Assembly (NCBI GenBank): GCA_943330925.2
Contig: CALQJP020000004.1
Coordinates: 1 to 27,961 of the forward strand
Length of the DNA: 27,961 nucleotides
Source: Chryseobacterium gleum
GTDB lineage: Bacteria > Bacteroidota > Bacteroidia > Flavobacteriales_D > Sanyastnellaceae
Reading direction: 5' to 3'
Made by a program: the position numbers and the translations under genes. Shown here one piece after another: positions 15,835 through 24,101 of this stretch. Below the pieces are notes generated by a model. The model was not told where the DNA came from, made no database searches, and saw only the letters and a list, made by a program, of their open reading frames with translations. Positions within the stretch are counted from its first letter, which is position 1; each line of letters opens with the position of its first letter.

Positions 15835-16683
15835 ATGGCGCACAACCAACGCGAAATATTTGATATCGTTGCTTTTAGAGCGAGTAAAACCGCTACTCAA
15901 GCATACAGTACCAGCTTCAGTGCTGGAATTCGTTTGTTGCATCAACGATTTCAAAACGCTATTTACGGTGTCTATGGATTCGTGCGCTATGCAGACGAAA
16001 TTGTGGACACGTTGCATGAGTTCAATAAGGAAGAGCTCATGCTCAATTTTCGTCGTGATACACTTCACGCCCTGGAAAATCGGGTGTCTCTCAACCCCAT
16101 TCTGCACGCTTTTCAGATGGTCTATCACCAATACAATTTTGACTTTGAATTGGTAGACCGCTTTCTGATAAGCATGGAGATGGACTTGCAGCAGAAGGAT
16201 TATGACAGGGCAGGCTACGAAGCCTACATTCTCGGTTCGGCAGAAGTAGTTGGTTTGATGTGCCTGAAGGTTTTCACGGAAGGTGACAATGAGCAGTATA
16301 AAAAGCTCACTCCTTTCGCCATGCGACTGGGGGCTGCTTTTCAGAAAATCAATTTTTTGAGAGACATGAAAGATGATTTCAACGGTCTCGGACGTGCTTA
16401 CTTCCCCGGATTGGATTTCGAACGCTTTGATGATGAAATGAAAGCGCGTATTGAAGAAGAAATTGAAGAGGATTTTGATGTGGCTTACAAAGGCATCCTG
16501 ATGTTGCCGAAAGATGCCCGCTTGGGTGTGTTAATCGCCTATGTGTATTATCGACAACTGTTCGCAAAAATCCGCTCCATTCCCAGCCATCGAATCATGG
16601 AAGAGCGAATTCGAATTCCGAACTCAAGCAAGTACGCGCTGTTGATGTCTTGTTACATCAAGAATAATCTGAATCTGATCTAA
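15835..16683 (+). CDS. crtB: Phytoene synthase CrtB
   Basis: A 282-residue squalene/phytoene synthase-family enzyme that condenses two geranylgeranyl diphosphates head to head to phytoene. Both Mg-binding acidic motifs are intact: RYADEIVD with D54 and D58, and FLRDMKDDFNGLGRAYFP with D177 and D181. The early Ser/Tyr pocket (AYSTSFSAGIRLL) also fits. Bacteroidota carotenoid clusters usually keep crtI and crtB together, as here. The substrate geranylgeranyl diphosphate must come from a synthase encoded elsewhere. Confidence 0.93.
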   Translation: MAHNQREIFDIVAFRASKTATQAYSTSFSAGIRLLHQRFQNAIYGVYGFVRYADEIVDTLHEFNKEELMLNFRRDTLHALENRVSLNPILHAFQMVYHQYNFDFELVDRFLISMEMDLQQKDYDRAGYEAYILGSAEVVGLMCLKVFTEGDNEQYKKLTPFAMRLGAAFQKINFLRDMKDDFNGLGRAYFPGLDFERFDDEMKARIEEEIEEDFDVAYKGILMLPKDARLGVLIAYVYYRQLFAKIRSIPSHRIMEERIRIPNSSKYALLMSCYIKNNLNLI

Positions 16684-16696
16684 AATTGCTCATTGC

Positions 16697-17224
16697 ATGA
16701 ATATCAATGAAGTGATATTGGTTGATGAAAGGGACATTGCTATTGGCGTAATGGAAAAAATGGAGGCGCATCGAAAAGGCGCACTTCACAGGGCTTTCTC
16801 GATATTTCTATTTAACGGCAGGGGCGAAATGCTGCTTCAGCGAAGAGCACTCACCAAATATCATAGCCCCGGCCTGTGGACCAACACATGCTGCTCACAT
16901 CCCATGCAGGGCGAGACTGTTGAAGTGGCGGCATACAGAAGGTTACAAGAGGAAATGGGAATGTTTTGTACGATGAACAAGGCATTCGATTTCATATACA
17001 AAGCTGAACTCGACAGCGACTTGATTGAGCATGAGTTCGATCACGTTTTTTTCGGAACTACCAACGAATCGCCGCTTATCAATCCTGATGAGGTTTCTGA
17101 ATGGAAGTGGATGCCTGTTTACGATGTTTATATCGATGCTCAGCTCAATCCTGCTCGATATACTGAATGGTTCAAAATAGCTTTGCCTGAAGTAATGGCT
17201 CATGTAAAATTGAAATTGTCATGA
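16697..17224 (+). CDS. idi: Isopentenyl-diphosphate delta-isomerase, type I
   Basis: A 175-residue Nudix-fold metalloenzyme that interconverts IPP and DMAPP. Catalytic Cys is in WTNTCCSHP (C66), the Nudix-like helix is RRLQEEMG, and the catalytic Glu is in EHEFDHVF (E114). LHRAFSIFLFNGRGEMLLQRR is the usual opening. Thirteen bases after crtB and overlapping crtZ by four bases (ATGA), so it is dedicated to pigment precursor supply. It complements IspH at 22346-23575, which produces both isomers. Confidence 0.95.
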   Translation: MNINEVILVDERDIAIGVMEKMEAHRKGALHRAFSIFLFNGRGEMLLQRRALTKYHSPGLWTNTCCSHPMQGETVEVAAYRRLQEEMGMFCTMNKAFDFIYKAELDSDLIEHEFDHVFFGTTNESPLINPDEVSEWKWMPVYDVYIDAQLNPARYTEWFKIALPEVMAHVKLKLS

Positions 17225-17688
17225 TGGGTGTTCTGATAACATTGGCAACCTATGTGGTTATGGAGGGCATAACCTGGTGCACGCACAAATTCGTAATGCA
17301 CGGTTTAATGTGGTATTTCCATGAAGACCACCACCAACCGAGAGGCGGCTTCTTTGAGAAAAACGATGCATTCTTCTTGATTTTCGCGGTGCCCAGTTGT
17401 TTGCTCATTGTGTTTGGATCAATGGAGGCATTTGATTTTCGCTTCTTTATAGGAATTGGAATTCTGCTGTATGGGTTGTCTTATTTTCTCATTCATGATG
17501 TGCTCATTCATCAGCGTTTTGACTGGTTTTCACGCACCGACAATGTCTACTTCCGAGCAATTCGAAAGGCACATAAGGTGCATCATAAACACTTAAACAA
17601 AGAGCACGGTGAGTGCTTCGGAATGCTCTATGTGCCGAAAAAATACTTTGTGGAAGCAGCGGCTTACAGGAAAAATCTGAAAAGGTGA
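17221..17688 (+). CDS. crtZ: Beta-carotene 3-hydroxylase CrtZ
   Basis: A 155-residue membrane di-iron hydroxylase of the fatty acid hydroxylase superfamily. The four His clusters are all present: HKFVMH (22-27), HEDHH (34-38), HDVLIH (92-97) and HKVHH (118-122). Hydrophobic segments lie near 3-19, 50-67 and 74-91. It adds 3- and 3'-hydroxyls to beta-ionone rings, making cryptoxanthin and zeaxanthin. A lycopene cyclase must supply its substrate, but none is in the window: the next gene is convergent after seven bases. Confidence 0.93.
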   Translation: MMGVLITLATYVVMEGITWCTHKFVMHGLMWYFHEDHHQPRGGFFEKNDAFFLIFAVPSCLLIVFGSMEAFDFRFFIGIGILLYGLSYFLIHDVLIHQRFDWFSRTDNVYFRAIRKAHKVHHKHLNKEHGECFGMLYVPKKYFVEAAAYRKNLKR

Positions 17689-17695
17689 TTTAGAA

Positions 17696-18820
17696 TTATT
17701 TCTTCTTCTTCCACTGCAATGTGGCGGTCACAGCATGGTGATCACTCAGTTCCTCCGGCAACGTTTCGTAGTCTATTGTTTCGATTCCCGGACTGTGCAG
17801 AATATAGTCTATTCGGAATGAGGGAAAGGCTCCAATGTAGGTGTTGCCAATACCATTTCCACAAGCTCTGAAAGAGTCCTCCAGTCGGTCTGTAAGCGTG
17901 CAGTAGGTGTATGAAACTGGCGGGTCGTTGAAGTCGCCACACATCACAACAGGGTGTGGGCTTGCCCGAATACTGGCAGCTATACGATCTACCTGCTCTT
18001 GCCTTTTCACAAAAGCATTCTTGAGCCGTCGGGCAATACGCATGCTCGCCTCATCGATTTCATTTTGGTCTGTTTTACCATTGGCCAAATCGTAATCTTC
18101 CTTCTTAAACCGTATCGATTGTAAATGTGCATTGTACACTCGTATGGTGTCGGTGTCTTTTACGATGTCAACGTAGATACAGAAGTTGTTGACGTCGGTA
18201 GAAAAGGGTACAAATCCTTTACGTGCAATGGGGTATTTTGAAAGTGTTACAACCCCGAAATACTGCTGGCCGCTTATCGCATGCGTGTAGCGCTCATGAT
18301 AGTATTTGTTCGGAAGAAACGCAAGCAGCGTGTCGCGTGTTGGAAATGCTTTTGATTTTTCGGATTGATAAAACTCTTGAAAGCATATTACATCGGCCTG
18401 TTCACGGTGCAACACATCATAGATAGCATCCCGTGTTGCCGCACCGTCTTTTTTATCGAAAACATCAAAAACGTGTACGTTGTAGGTTAGAACTTTTAGC
18501 TGGCTATGGTTTTCTTTTTTGCTTCCTTTCCAACTCACTTGGAAAAAAGCGGTCAGGTGATTTGCACCAACCAAAATAACAGCAATTGAAAAGAGTGTAT
18601 AGACACGCTTTTTAAAGTACCAGTAAACAATAAAGAGAAGGTTGAATAAAAGTGAAAAGGGATACGCCAATCCGAATAGCGCAAAGTAACCCATTGCATT
18701 GGGGCCGAAGGCTGCAGCGGCATAAGCAAGTAAAAGAGTTAGTGCAGCTGCAGTGTTGAGAAGCAGCATGAACCAATTGGTTCGCGATCGCTTTTTTTGT
18801 TCTGCAGTGGCATTTGGCAT
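17696..18820 (-). CDS. Membrane-anchored endonuclease/exonuclease/phosphatase (EEP) family protein
   Basis: A 374-residue protein with three N-terminal membrane segments (about 16-38, 43-67, 73-93) after a basic leader (KKRSR), then a full EEP domain. Catalytic motifs appear in order: LTYNVHVFD (N114), ICFQEF (Glu), VVMCGDFND, RIDYILHS and LSDHHAVTA. All metal and general-base residues look intact. EEP proteins with this anchor are common in Bacteroidota; whether the substrate is a nucleic acid, phospholipid or other phosphodiester is unknown. A strong promoter lies immediately before the ATG, so it can be transcribed separately from the rhomboid genes upstream. Confidence 0.88.
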   Translation of the reverse strand: MPNATAEQKKRSRTNWFMLLLNTAAALTLLLAYAAAAFGPNAMGYFALFGLAYPFSLLFNLLFIVYWYFKKRVYTLFSIAVILVGANHLTAFFQVSWKGSKKENHSQLKVLTYNVHVFDVFDKKDGAATRDAIYDVLHREQADVICFQEFYQSEKSKAFPTRDTLLAFLPNKYYHERYTHAISGQQYFGVVTLSKYPIARKGFVPFSTDVNNFCIYVDIVKDTDTIRVYNAHLQSIRFKKEDYDLANGKTDQNEIDEASMRIARRLKNAFVKRQEQVDRIAASIRASPHPVVMCGDFNDPPVSYTYCTLTDRLEDSFRACGNGIGNTYIGAFPSFRIDYILHSPGIETIDYETLPEELSDHHAVTATLQWKKKK

Positions 18821-18824
18821 GAGT

Positions 18825-18855
18825 CAAATGTATGGGCGCAATGAACGCGTACAAA
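18825..18855 (-). promoter_or_regulatory. Bacteroidota promoter abutting the EEP start codon
   Basis: On the minus strand TTTG (18855-18852) is followed after 19 bases by TACATTTG (18832-18825), an exact match to both elements and their spacing. Only four bases separate the -7 element from the ATG at 18820, so the transcript would start at or next to the start codon. Confidence 0.55.
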
Positions 18856-18867
18856 AGACACCGCCCA

Positions 18868-19746
18868 TTATTTCTGCGAATGTTTAAACAGAAAATCCTT
18901 TTCAGATTGGCTTAGGCTTTCATACCCTGAACGACCAATCTTATCGAGAATCTCGTCAATCTTCTTCTGCTTTTCTACTCGCTCAATGTTGAATTCATCA
19001 TCTGTTTTCGGTCGAGCATGTCCGCGCACTACAGTCATGGATCTGCGTTTTGTGAGACTCGAAATAAACTTCCCAAAATCGCGCAGACTGAAGATGCCCG
19101 CCCGAACCAAGAGACCATACAACAGTCCGAAAAGCGCTCCTCCTAAATGTCCGATGTGCCCGCCACTATTGATGCCGTTGCGTATACTGGCCAAATCCAA
19201 TACGGCCAGAAGAATTGCAAGCCATGCTAGTTCCATACGAACAGCATTGAAGAGGTAGACGATTCTCCGAGGTTGAATAATAGCAGTAGCAGTTACAATC
19301 GCCATCACTGCGGAGGAAGCTCCAAGTATGGAATGATCACGGCCTGCATTAAGCACATTCGAACCGGCAAAGCTTAACATAAAAAGCAGATAGCCGCTGA
19401 TACCTCCTAACAAATAAACGAGCCATATTTTTTTGGGCAGCACCATCGTCATGAATAGCTTGCCCATGCTGTACAATGCAATCATATTGAACAAAAAATG
19501 GCCAGGCTGCAGGTGTGCGAATAGGTGTGTAATTAAACTCCATGGCCGCTGCTGCATGACGTCGAAAGAGGAGTTGGCTGCCAACATCAAATCCTCACCC
19601 CATGGCCCCGAGGCTTTCGCTCCGGTAACGTAAAGTCTCAAAAGATGAAGTTGTATTACAACAAATACAACCAGGTTGATGATTAACAAGACCATCAACG
19701 GGTCGCCTTTGCGTATGCGTGTCACTATGGATTGCTTTTCGACCAT
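18868..19746 (-). CDS. Rhomboid family intramembrane serine protease with C-terminal cytoplasmic tail
   Basis: A 292-residue polytopic protein. The catalytic Ser is S144 in the GAS motif (ILGASSA) and the catalytic His is H200 in HLGGALFG; the oxyanion-side residues H83 and N87 are in GHFLFN. It should be an active protease. Six or so helices occupy residues 18-215. The remaining basic tail ends with a small helical unit (IDEILDKIGRSGYESLSQSEKDFLF) found on many Bacteroidota rhomboids (DUF6576-like). It starts two bases after the stop of a second rhomboid gene, and the pair is probably co-expressed. Targets are unknown. Confidence 0.92.
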   Translation of the reverse strand: MVEKQSIVTRIRKGDPLMVLLIINLVVFVVIQLHLLRLYVTGAKASGPWGEDLMLAANSSFDVMQQRPWSLITHLFAHLQPGHFLFNMIALYSMGKLFMTMVLPKKIWLVYLLGGISGYLLFMLSFAGSNVLNAGRDHSILGASSAVMAIVTATAIIQPRRIVYLFNAVRMELAWLAILLAVLDLASIRNGINSGGHIGHLGGALFGLLYGLLVRAGIFSLRDFGKFISSLTKRRSMTVVRGHARPKTDDEFNIERVEKQKKIDEILDKIGRSGYESLSQSEKDFLFKHSQK

Positions 19747-19748
19747 GG

Positions 19749-20462
19749 TTATGAATAGAGCCTTCCTTGTCGTTGCCAGAATTTCAGAATCACATAGCCA
19801 ATGAGCATTCCGCCAATGTGCGCATAGTGTGCAACGTTGTCGCCCTGCCTGTTTGCCAGCGCTAGTAATAGTTCGATTGCACCGTAACCAATCACGAAGT
19901 AGCGCGCTTTAATCGGAAAGGGTATAAACAAGAGCATCAATTCACTATTGGGAAACAACATTCCATAGGCTATGAGAAGGCCAAACAAACATCCGGAAGC
20001 ACCTACTAAACCAACATTCAAAGCAAGATTGAGTTGAGCTGCGTCTTTATCCACGAAATTCTTGCTTTCCATGAGTGCTAACCTGCCATTGGTGAGTACC
20101 TCATTCACCAATTCAGAGGGCATTTGCGAGATCAAATGGTGAATTTCGAAATAACTGATTAACTGATGAAGCCCGAATGCGCCCAAGCCGCAAACGAGGT
20201 AATAGTTGAGAAATTTCTTTGCGCCCCAGTAGCTCTCGAGCAGCGCGCCGAACATGTAAACACCGAACATATTCATAAACAAATGCGCAACACCGCCATG
20301 CATAAACATGTGCGTAATAATCTGCCAAATGCGAAAGGAATCACTTTCGAAATAGTATCCCGTAAGCGGCTCTTTCAACGCGGGTATCGCTTCACATCCT
20401 AAAAAAAGGATGATATTGATGAGCAGGATGTTTTTGGTTACAACAGGAAGTTGATTGAACAT
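19749..20462 (-). CDS. Rhomboid family intramembrane serine protease
   Basis: A 237-residue rhomboid without the C-terminal tail of its neighbour. S156 lies in LVGASGCLFG and H215 in HIGGMLIG, with H60 and N64 in AHLFMN, so the dyad is complete. An insertion of about 40 polar residues (105-145) between helices faces one side of the membrane and is not present in the downstream rhomboid. The ATG at 20462 lies two bases after the mutL stop, making a mutL-rhomboid-rhomboid transcript likely. Confidence 0.92.
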   Translation of the reverse strand: MFNQLPVVTKNILLINIILFLGCEAIPALKEPLTGYYFESDSFRIWQIITHMFMHGGVAHLFMNMFGVYMFGALLESYWGAKKFLNYYLVCGLGAFGLHQLISYFEIHHLISQMPSELVNEVLTNGRLALMESKNFVDKDAAQLNLALNVGLVGASGCLFGLLIAYGMLFPNSELMLLFIPFPIKARYFVIGYGAIELLLALANRQGDNVAHYAHIGGMLIGYVILKFWQRQGRLYS

Positions 20463-20464
20463 GA

Positions 20465-22285
20465 TCAGTTAAAATATTCGTTCAGTTGTTGTGCGTCGAA
20501 TTGAATGATGATGGGCTTTTGATTGCGCCAGTAATAGGGTTGGTTGCACTGCATAAGTTGCTGAAATAGCGACTCCATTTCGGGTGCAGTAAGCATTTGC
20601 CCATATCGAATGCTTCCGGTGGATGCTAATTTCCAACACAGATTTTCGTGCGCAATAGCCGTTGTATCGACATCTTCCTCCAGCGCAGTGAGGGCTTCAA
20701 TAAATGCGGTTTCACCTCCGCTCTGGCTGCATTCGGAAGGGACGCCTTCCAATGCGATTTGATTGGGTCCGTTTTGAGAATAGCGAAATCCTATTGCCTC
20801 CAGTTCGCCGGCAAATGCGCCTAAAAGTGCGCTTTGAATGGGAGTGAGCTCAATGGTTTCGGGAAACATGCTTTGCTGTGTAACTCCTTTTCCCGATGCC
20901 AATTGTTGCATGAACTTTTCGAAGCGAATACGCTGATGAGCGCGTTGCTGATCAACAACCATCATTCGCTCACCTGAAGAGCAAAGCATGTATTTGCGGT
21001 TGTGTTGCACAAACGAAATGTCGTCGTGAATTTCTAACTCCAGCGTGGGGCTTATTGTTTCGGCACGCTCTATACGTGCCGCTACTTCCATCAAATCTTG
21101 CCAACCCGAAACACCTGATTCTTTGCGATCGAACCAACCTCGTAAGTTCATCGTTCGGTTCGACGGAGGCTGGGCATTTCCAAAAGGATTGAACTCCGGA
21201 TTAATGTCAATTTTAGGTGCCTGTATGTCTGAACTTGGGCGGGGTGGAGATAAGGAAATAGAAGTCTCCTGCTCGAAATCGATGCTGGGAGCAATGCTGA
21301 ATTTACCCAACGCTCTGCGGACTGCCGCGTGAATAATGGCATATACGGCGCGTTCGTCTTGAAACTTAATCTCTGTTTTGGTTGGGTGAATATTGATGTC
21401 TATTTGAGCCGGGTCTATATCGAGGTAAATTAAGTACATCGGGAAATAGCCCTGGGGCAACAAATCCTGAAAGGCATTGGTAACCGCATGGTTGAGGTAG
21501 GTGCTCTTAATAAAACGCTGATTGATAAAAAAGAACTGCTCGCCGCGCGTTTTTTTAGCCATTTCAGGCTTGCTTACAAAGCCTGCTACCGACACTATAT
21601 CCGTATGCTCTTCTACCGGAACAAGCTTCTCGTTGTATTTCGTGCCGAATACGTGCACGATGCGCTGCCTCAAGGTGCTTGAAGGAAGCATAAATACTTC
21701 AGCGCCGTTATGCGTGAATTGGAATTCAACATCGGGATGCGCCAGTGCTATGCGTTGAAACTCATCAATAATATGCCTCAGTTCAATGGCGTCACTTTTC
21801 AGAAAGTACCTTCTGGCGGGAACATTATAGAACAGATTTTTGACGAAGAACATGGTGCCTATCTGACACTGAACCGGCTCCTGATTTTGAACCTTCGATG
21901 CTTCAATGGATATCTGTGTACCAAATTCATCTGCTTCCATGCGGGTGCGAAGCTCCACCTGAGCAACCGAAGCAATACTCGATAGCGCTTCTCCGCGAAA
22001 TCCTTTCGTCTGAATGTGAAATAAATCTTCCGAGCGCGTAATCTTGGAAGTTGCATGGCGCTCAAAACACAGCCGGGCATCGGTAACACTCATCCCCTTG
22101 CCATTATCCGTCACTTGTATGAGCGTCTTTCCTGCGTCTTTAGCGAATAATTTTATGGATGTAGCACCGGCGTCAATTGCGTTTTCCATCAGCTCCTTTA
22201 CAACCGAGGCTGGGCGCTGTACCACTTCACCTGCGGCGATTTGGTTGGCAACATTTTCGGGTAGGAGTTTTATGATGTCTGACAT
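20465..22285 (-). CDS. mutL: DNA mismatch repair protein MutL with degenerate endonuclease motifs
   Basis: A 606-residue protein from the ATG at 22285 (MSDIIKLLPENVANQIAAGEVV); the ATG at 22297 would add four residues. The GHKL ATPase domain is textbook: ELMENAIDAGAT, DNGKGM, KGFRGEALSSIASV and INQRFIKS. A linker rich in Pro/Ser spans about 335-400, then the dimerisation domain. In that domain the DQHAxxE metal motif reads DQQRAHQ (445-451), and the C-terminal CPHGRP block is replaced by YYWRNQKP. It should load and signal as MutL normally does, but nicking by its own endonuclease is doubtful. Confidence 0.95.
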   Translation of the reverse strand: MSDIIKLLPENVANQIAAGEVVQRPASVVKELMENAIDAGATSIKLFAKDAGKTLIQVTDNGKGMSVTDARLCFERHATSKITRSEDLFHIQTKGFRGEALSSIASVAQVELRTRMEADEFGTQISIEASKVQNQEPVQCQIGTMFFVKNLFYNVPARRYFLKSDAIELRHIIDEFQRIALAHPDVEFQFTHNGAEVFMLPSSTLRQRIVHVFGTKYNEKLVPVEEHTDIVSVAGFVSKPEMAKKTRGEQFFFINQRFIKSTYLNHAVTNAFQDLLPQGYFPMYLIYLDIDPAQIDINIHPTKTEIKFQDERAVYAIIHAAVRRALGKFSIAPSIDFEQETSISLSPPRPSSDIQAPKIDINPEFNPFGNAQPPSNRTMNLRGWFDRKESGVSGWQDLMEVAARIERAETISPTLELEIHDDISFVQHNRKYMLCSSGERMMVVDQQRAHQRIRFEKFMQQLASGKGVTQQSMFPETIELTPIQSALLGAFAGELEAIGFRYSQNGPNQIALEGVPSECSQSGGETAFIEALTALEEDVDTTAIAHENLCWKLASTGSIRYGQMLTAPEMESLFQQLMQCNQPYYWRNQKPIIIQFDAQQLNEYFN

Positions 22286-22307
22286 GCAGGGGTTCAATAG
22301 GTCCGCA

Positions 22308-22338
22308 CAAAACTAACCCGAATGGAACGTATCTGAAA
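22308..22338 (-). promoter_or_regulatory. Promoter of the mutL-rhomboid operon
   Basis: The minus strand has TAGTTTTG (22315-22308), an exact TAnnTTTG, with TTTC 19 bases upstream (22338-22335) as a near-consensus -33 box. It fills the 60-base gap between ispH and mutL and gives a leader of about 18 nt. Confidence 0.5.
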
Positions 22339-22345
22339 GTACTTG

Positions 22346-23575
22346 TTATGCCTCGTTGACCATGAACCGATCCAAGCCTTCCTCAGGAGATAGAAGTGAA
22401 GGTTTGAGCTCCAGAATGCGCTTAATCACTTCTTCCATAACGGTGTCGGGGCAAGATGCACCGCTGGTTATCAAAAGCCGAAGTGGTTCCTTATTCGGAA
22501 TCCAGTTGGTTGTTTCCGCATGGATATGAGTGTTGTAGTGAAAATGCCTGATCAGGTTTTCATTTACAATTTCGGATGCATCTTGTATAAAGTAGGTTGG
22601 GAATTTTGATTCCAGTATCGTTACTATTTGTGAAGTGTTGGAGCTATTGTAACCGCCAATTACAATTGCCACATCGGCACTGCTTTCTAAAGCTGCCAGC
22701 GTAGATTGCTGATTGTCGTTGGTTGCATAGCACAGCGTGTCGCGTGTATCCGCAAAATGGTCTTTTGCGGCTGCACCATATTTGTGTGCCATGATGTTTT
22801 TGAAATAATCTGCAATCTCTTGGGTTTCACTGGCGAGCATCGTGGTTTGGTTTACTACTCCGACACGCTCCAAGTCTGTTTCCGGATCGAACCCAATCGA
22901 AACTTTCGAGTGGAAGTGCTCCATGAACGCTGCTTTATCGAGTTTTCCCATCATAAACTGCCCAATAGTTTCTGCTTCTTTCAAGTCACGAACAATAATG
23001 GAGGGTGCGTTCTGATAGCTGTGCGAAAATGTTGCACGAGTCTCTTCGTGCTTCTGCTTGCCATGGATGATAATCGTGAAACCACTTTTGCCGATTTCTG
23101 CCGATCGCTTCCATACCTTTTCCACGAATGGACAGGTTGTGTTGTATCGTGCTATTTCAACTCCTTTGGAAGCAAGAAGCTGCTCTGTTTCTATGGTGGT
23201 CCCAAACGCCGGAATAATTACAACATCATCCGAATGAATATCATCCCAGGAATGAAGTTGTCTGCCTTCCGTATCCAATATGAACTTCAATCCTCGGCCC
23301 TCCAGATCTTCATTAACTGCTGGGTTGTGTATCATCTGGCTGAGCAGGAACAGGCGTTTGCCCGGGTTTTCCCGTATGGCTTTGTAGGAGCGCTCGATGG
23401 CGTTTTCTACACCATAACAAAATCCGAAGTGTCGTGGGAAAATGAAGGTGATGTTCCCCAGTGAAAGCTCTCCGGGCGAGAAATCCTGCTTTCGCGGGTC
23501 TAAATCCTTTCGACGGTTTTTTATTTCTCCAATTATGGCTGAACGGTAGTGTTCAGGAATGTCGAATTTTTTCAC
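22346..23575 (-). CDS. ispH: 4-hydroxy-3-methylbut-2-enyl diphosphate reductase IspH (long form)
   Basis: A 409-residue iron-sulfur enzyme for the last step of the MEP pathway, reducing HMBPP to IPP and DMAPP. The three cluster cysteines are C53 (FGFCYGVENA), C148 (NTTCPFVEKVW) and C282 (TLCYATNDNQQ). IHNPAVN and HGKQKHEET are the His/Glu substrate-pocket blocks. At 409 residues it belongs to the longer class seen in plants and cyanobacteria rather than the ~316-residue E. coli form. The start is GTG, overlapping the TGA of the upstream gene (GTGA). It provides the precursors for the carotenoid operon 5 kb away. Confidence 0.94.
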   Translation of the reverse strand: MKKFDIPEHYRSAIIGEIKNRRKDLDPRKQDFSPGELSLGNITFIFPRHFGFCYGVENAIERSYKAIRENPGKRLFLLSQMIHNPAVNEDLEGRGLKFILDTEGRQLHSWDDIHSDDVVIIPAFGTTIETEQLLASKGVEIARYNTTCPFVEKVWKRSAEIGKSGFTIIIHGKQKHEETRATFSHSYQNAPSIIVRDLKEAETIGQFMMGKLDKAAFMEHFHSKVSIGFDPETDLERVGVVNQTTMLASETQEIADYFKNIMAHKYGAAAKDHFADTRDTLCYATNDNQQSTLAALESSADVAIVIGGYNSSNTSQIVTILESKFPTYFIQDASEIVNENLIRHFHYNTHIHAETTNWIPNKEPLRLLITSGASCPDTVMEEVIKRILELKPSLLSPEEGLDRFMVNEA

Positions 23576-24099
23576 CTTACTGTTTTATTTGTCATCAACG
23601 TTTGAACGTACGATTCCATCTTGTCTTTTTTGGAGGCCTTTACTATCGGTTGCAATGCCTTGATTTTTTTTAAGGCGTCGTCCTCACGTATCATGTATGC
23701 AACACATTTAAAACCACTTACTGCAGCCTGTAGTTCATTGCATGCTGTGTTTTTTGTAAGCTTACACTGCGCCACGCCGTGTATATAAGGGAAAAGCAAA
23801 TCCGGGTAGTCTATGTAAAAAGGTAGTTTGTCGGAGTCAATTTCAATCATGATTCGCGGGCTGCCACAAATCCATTCCATCACGAATAAATTAGCCTTTC
23901 CGCGGATGGCTATTTCTTCATTCAAGGGTGTTGTGGTGAGCCACTGAAGCGTGCGAATTACCAAATCCTCATCGCGCTTAAAATCGCGTGTGGTATGCCA
24001 TTCATATTTTTCGGGTAGCTTGGGACACTCTCTGCTTTGCGCCGTCATCATGCAAGGGGCAAAACAGATGAGGCATAAAAGGCCGAAGCGTAATCTCAT
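23572..24099 (-). CDS. Exported protein of unknown function, conserved-looking, Cys-containing
   Basis: A 175-residue protein from the ATG at 24099; longer in-frame readings run into the saccharopine dehydrogenase gene and are rejected. The N-terminus (MRLRFGLLCLICFAPCMMTAQS) is a signal peptide. The mature part has at least five Cys, a Trp-rich front half (KYEWHTTRDF, TLQWLTTTPL, FVMEWICGSP) and a helical basic C-terminus. The WLTTTPL...WICGSP layout resembles a small unnamed Bacteroidota family I have seen only as hypothetical. It is locked between two metabolic genes (2-base gap before, 4-base overlap after), so it is certainly expressed with them. I do not assign a function. Confidence 0.75.
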   Translation of the reverse strand: MRLRFGLLCLICFAPCMMTAQSRECPKLPEKYEWHTTRDFKRDEDLVIRTLQWLTTTPLNEEIAIRGKANLFVMEWICGSPRIMIEIDSDKLPFYIDYPDLLFPYIHGVAQCKLTKNTACNELQAAVSGFKCVAYMIREDDALKKIKALQPIVKASKKDKMESYVQTLMTNKTVR

Positions 24100-24101
24100 G
24101 T

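Noticed and set aside
22706..23464. 252-codon plus-strand open frame opposite ispH
   Set aside because: Antisense to an enzyme with all cluster cysteines in place; the predicted product has no motif and no upstream promoter.
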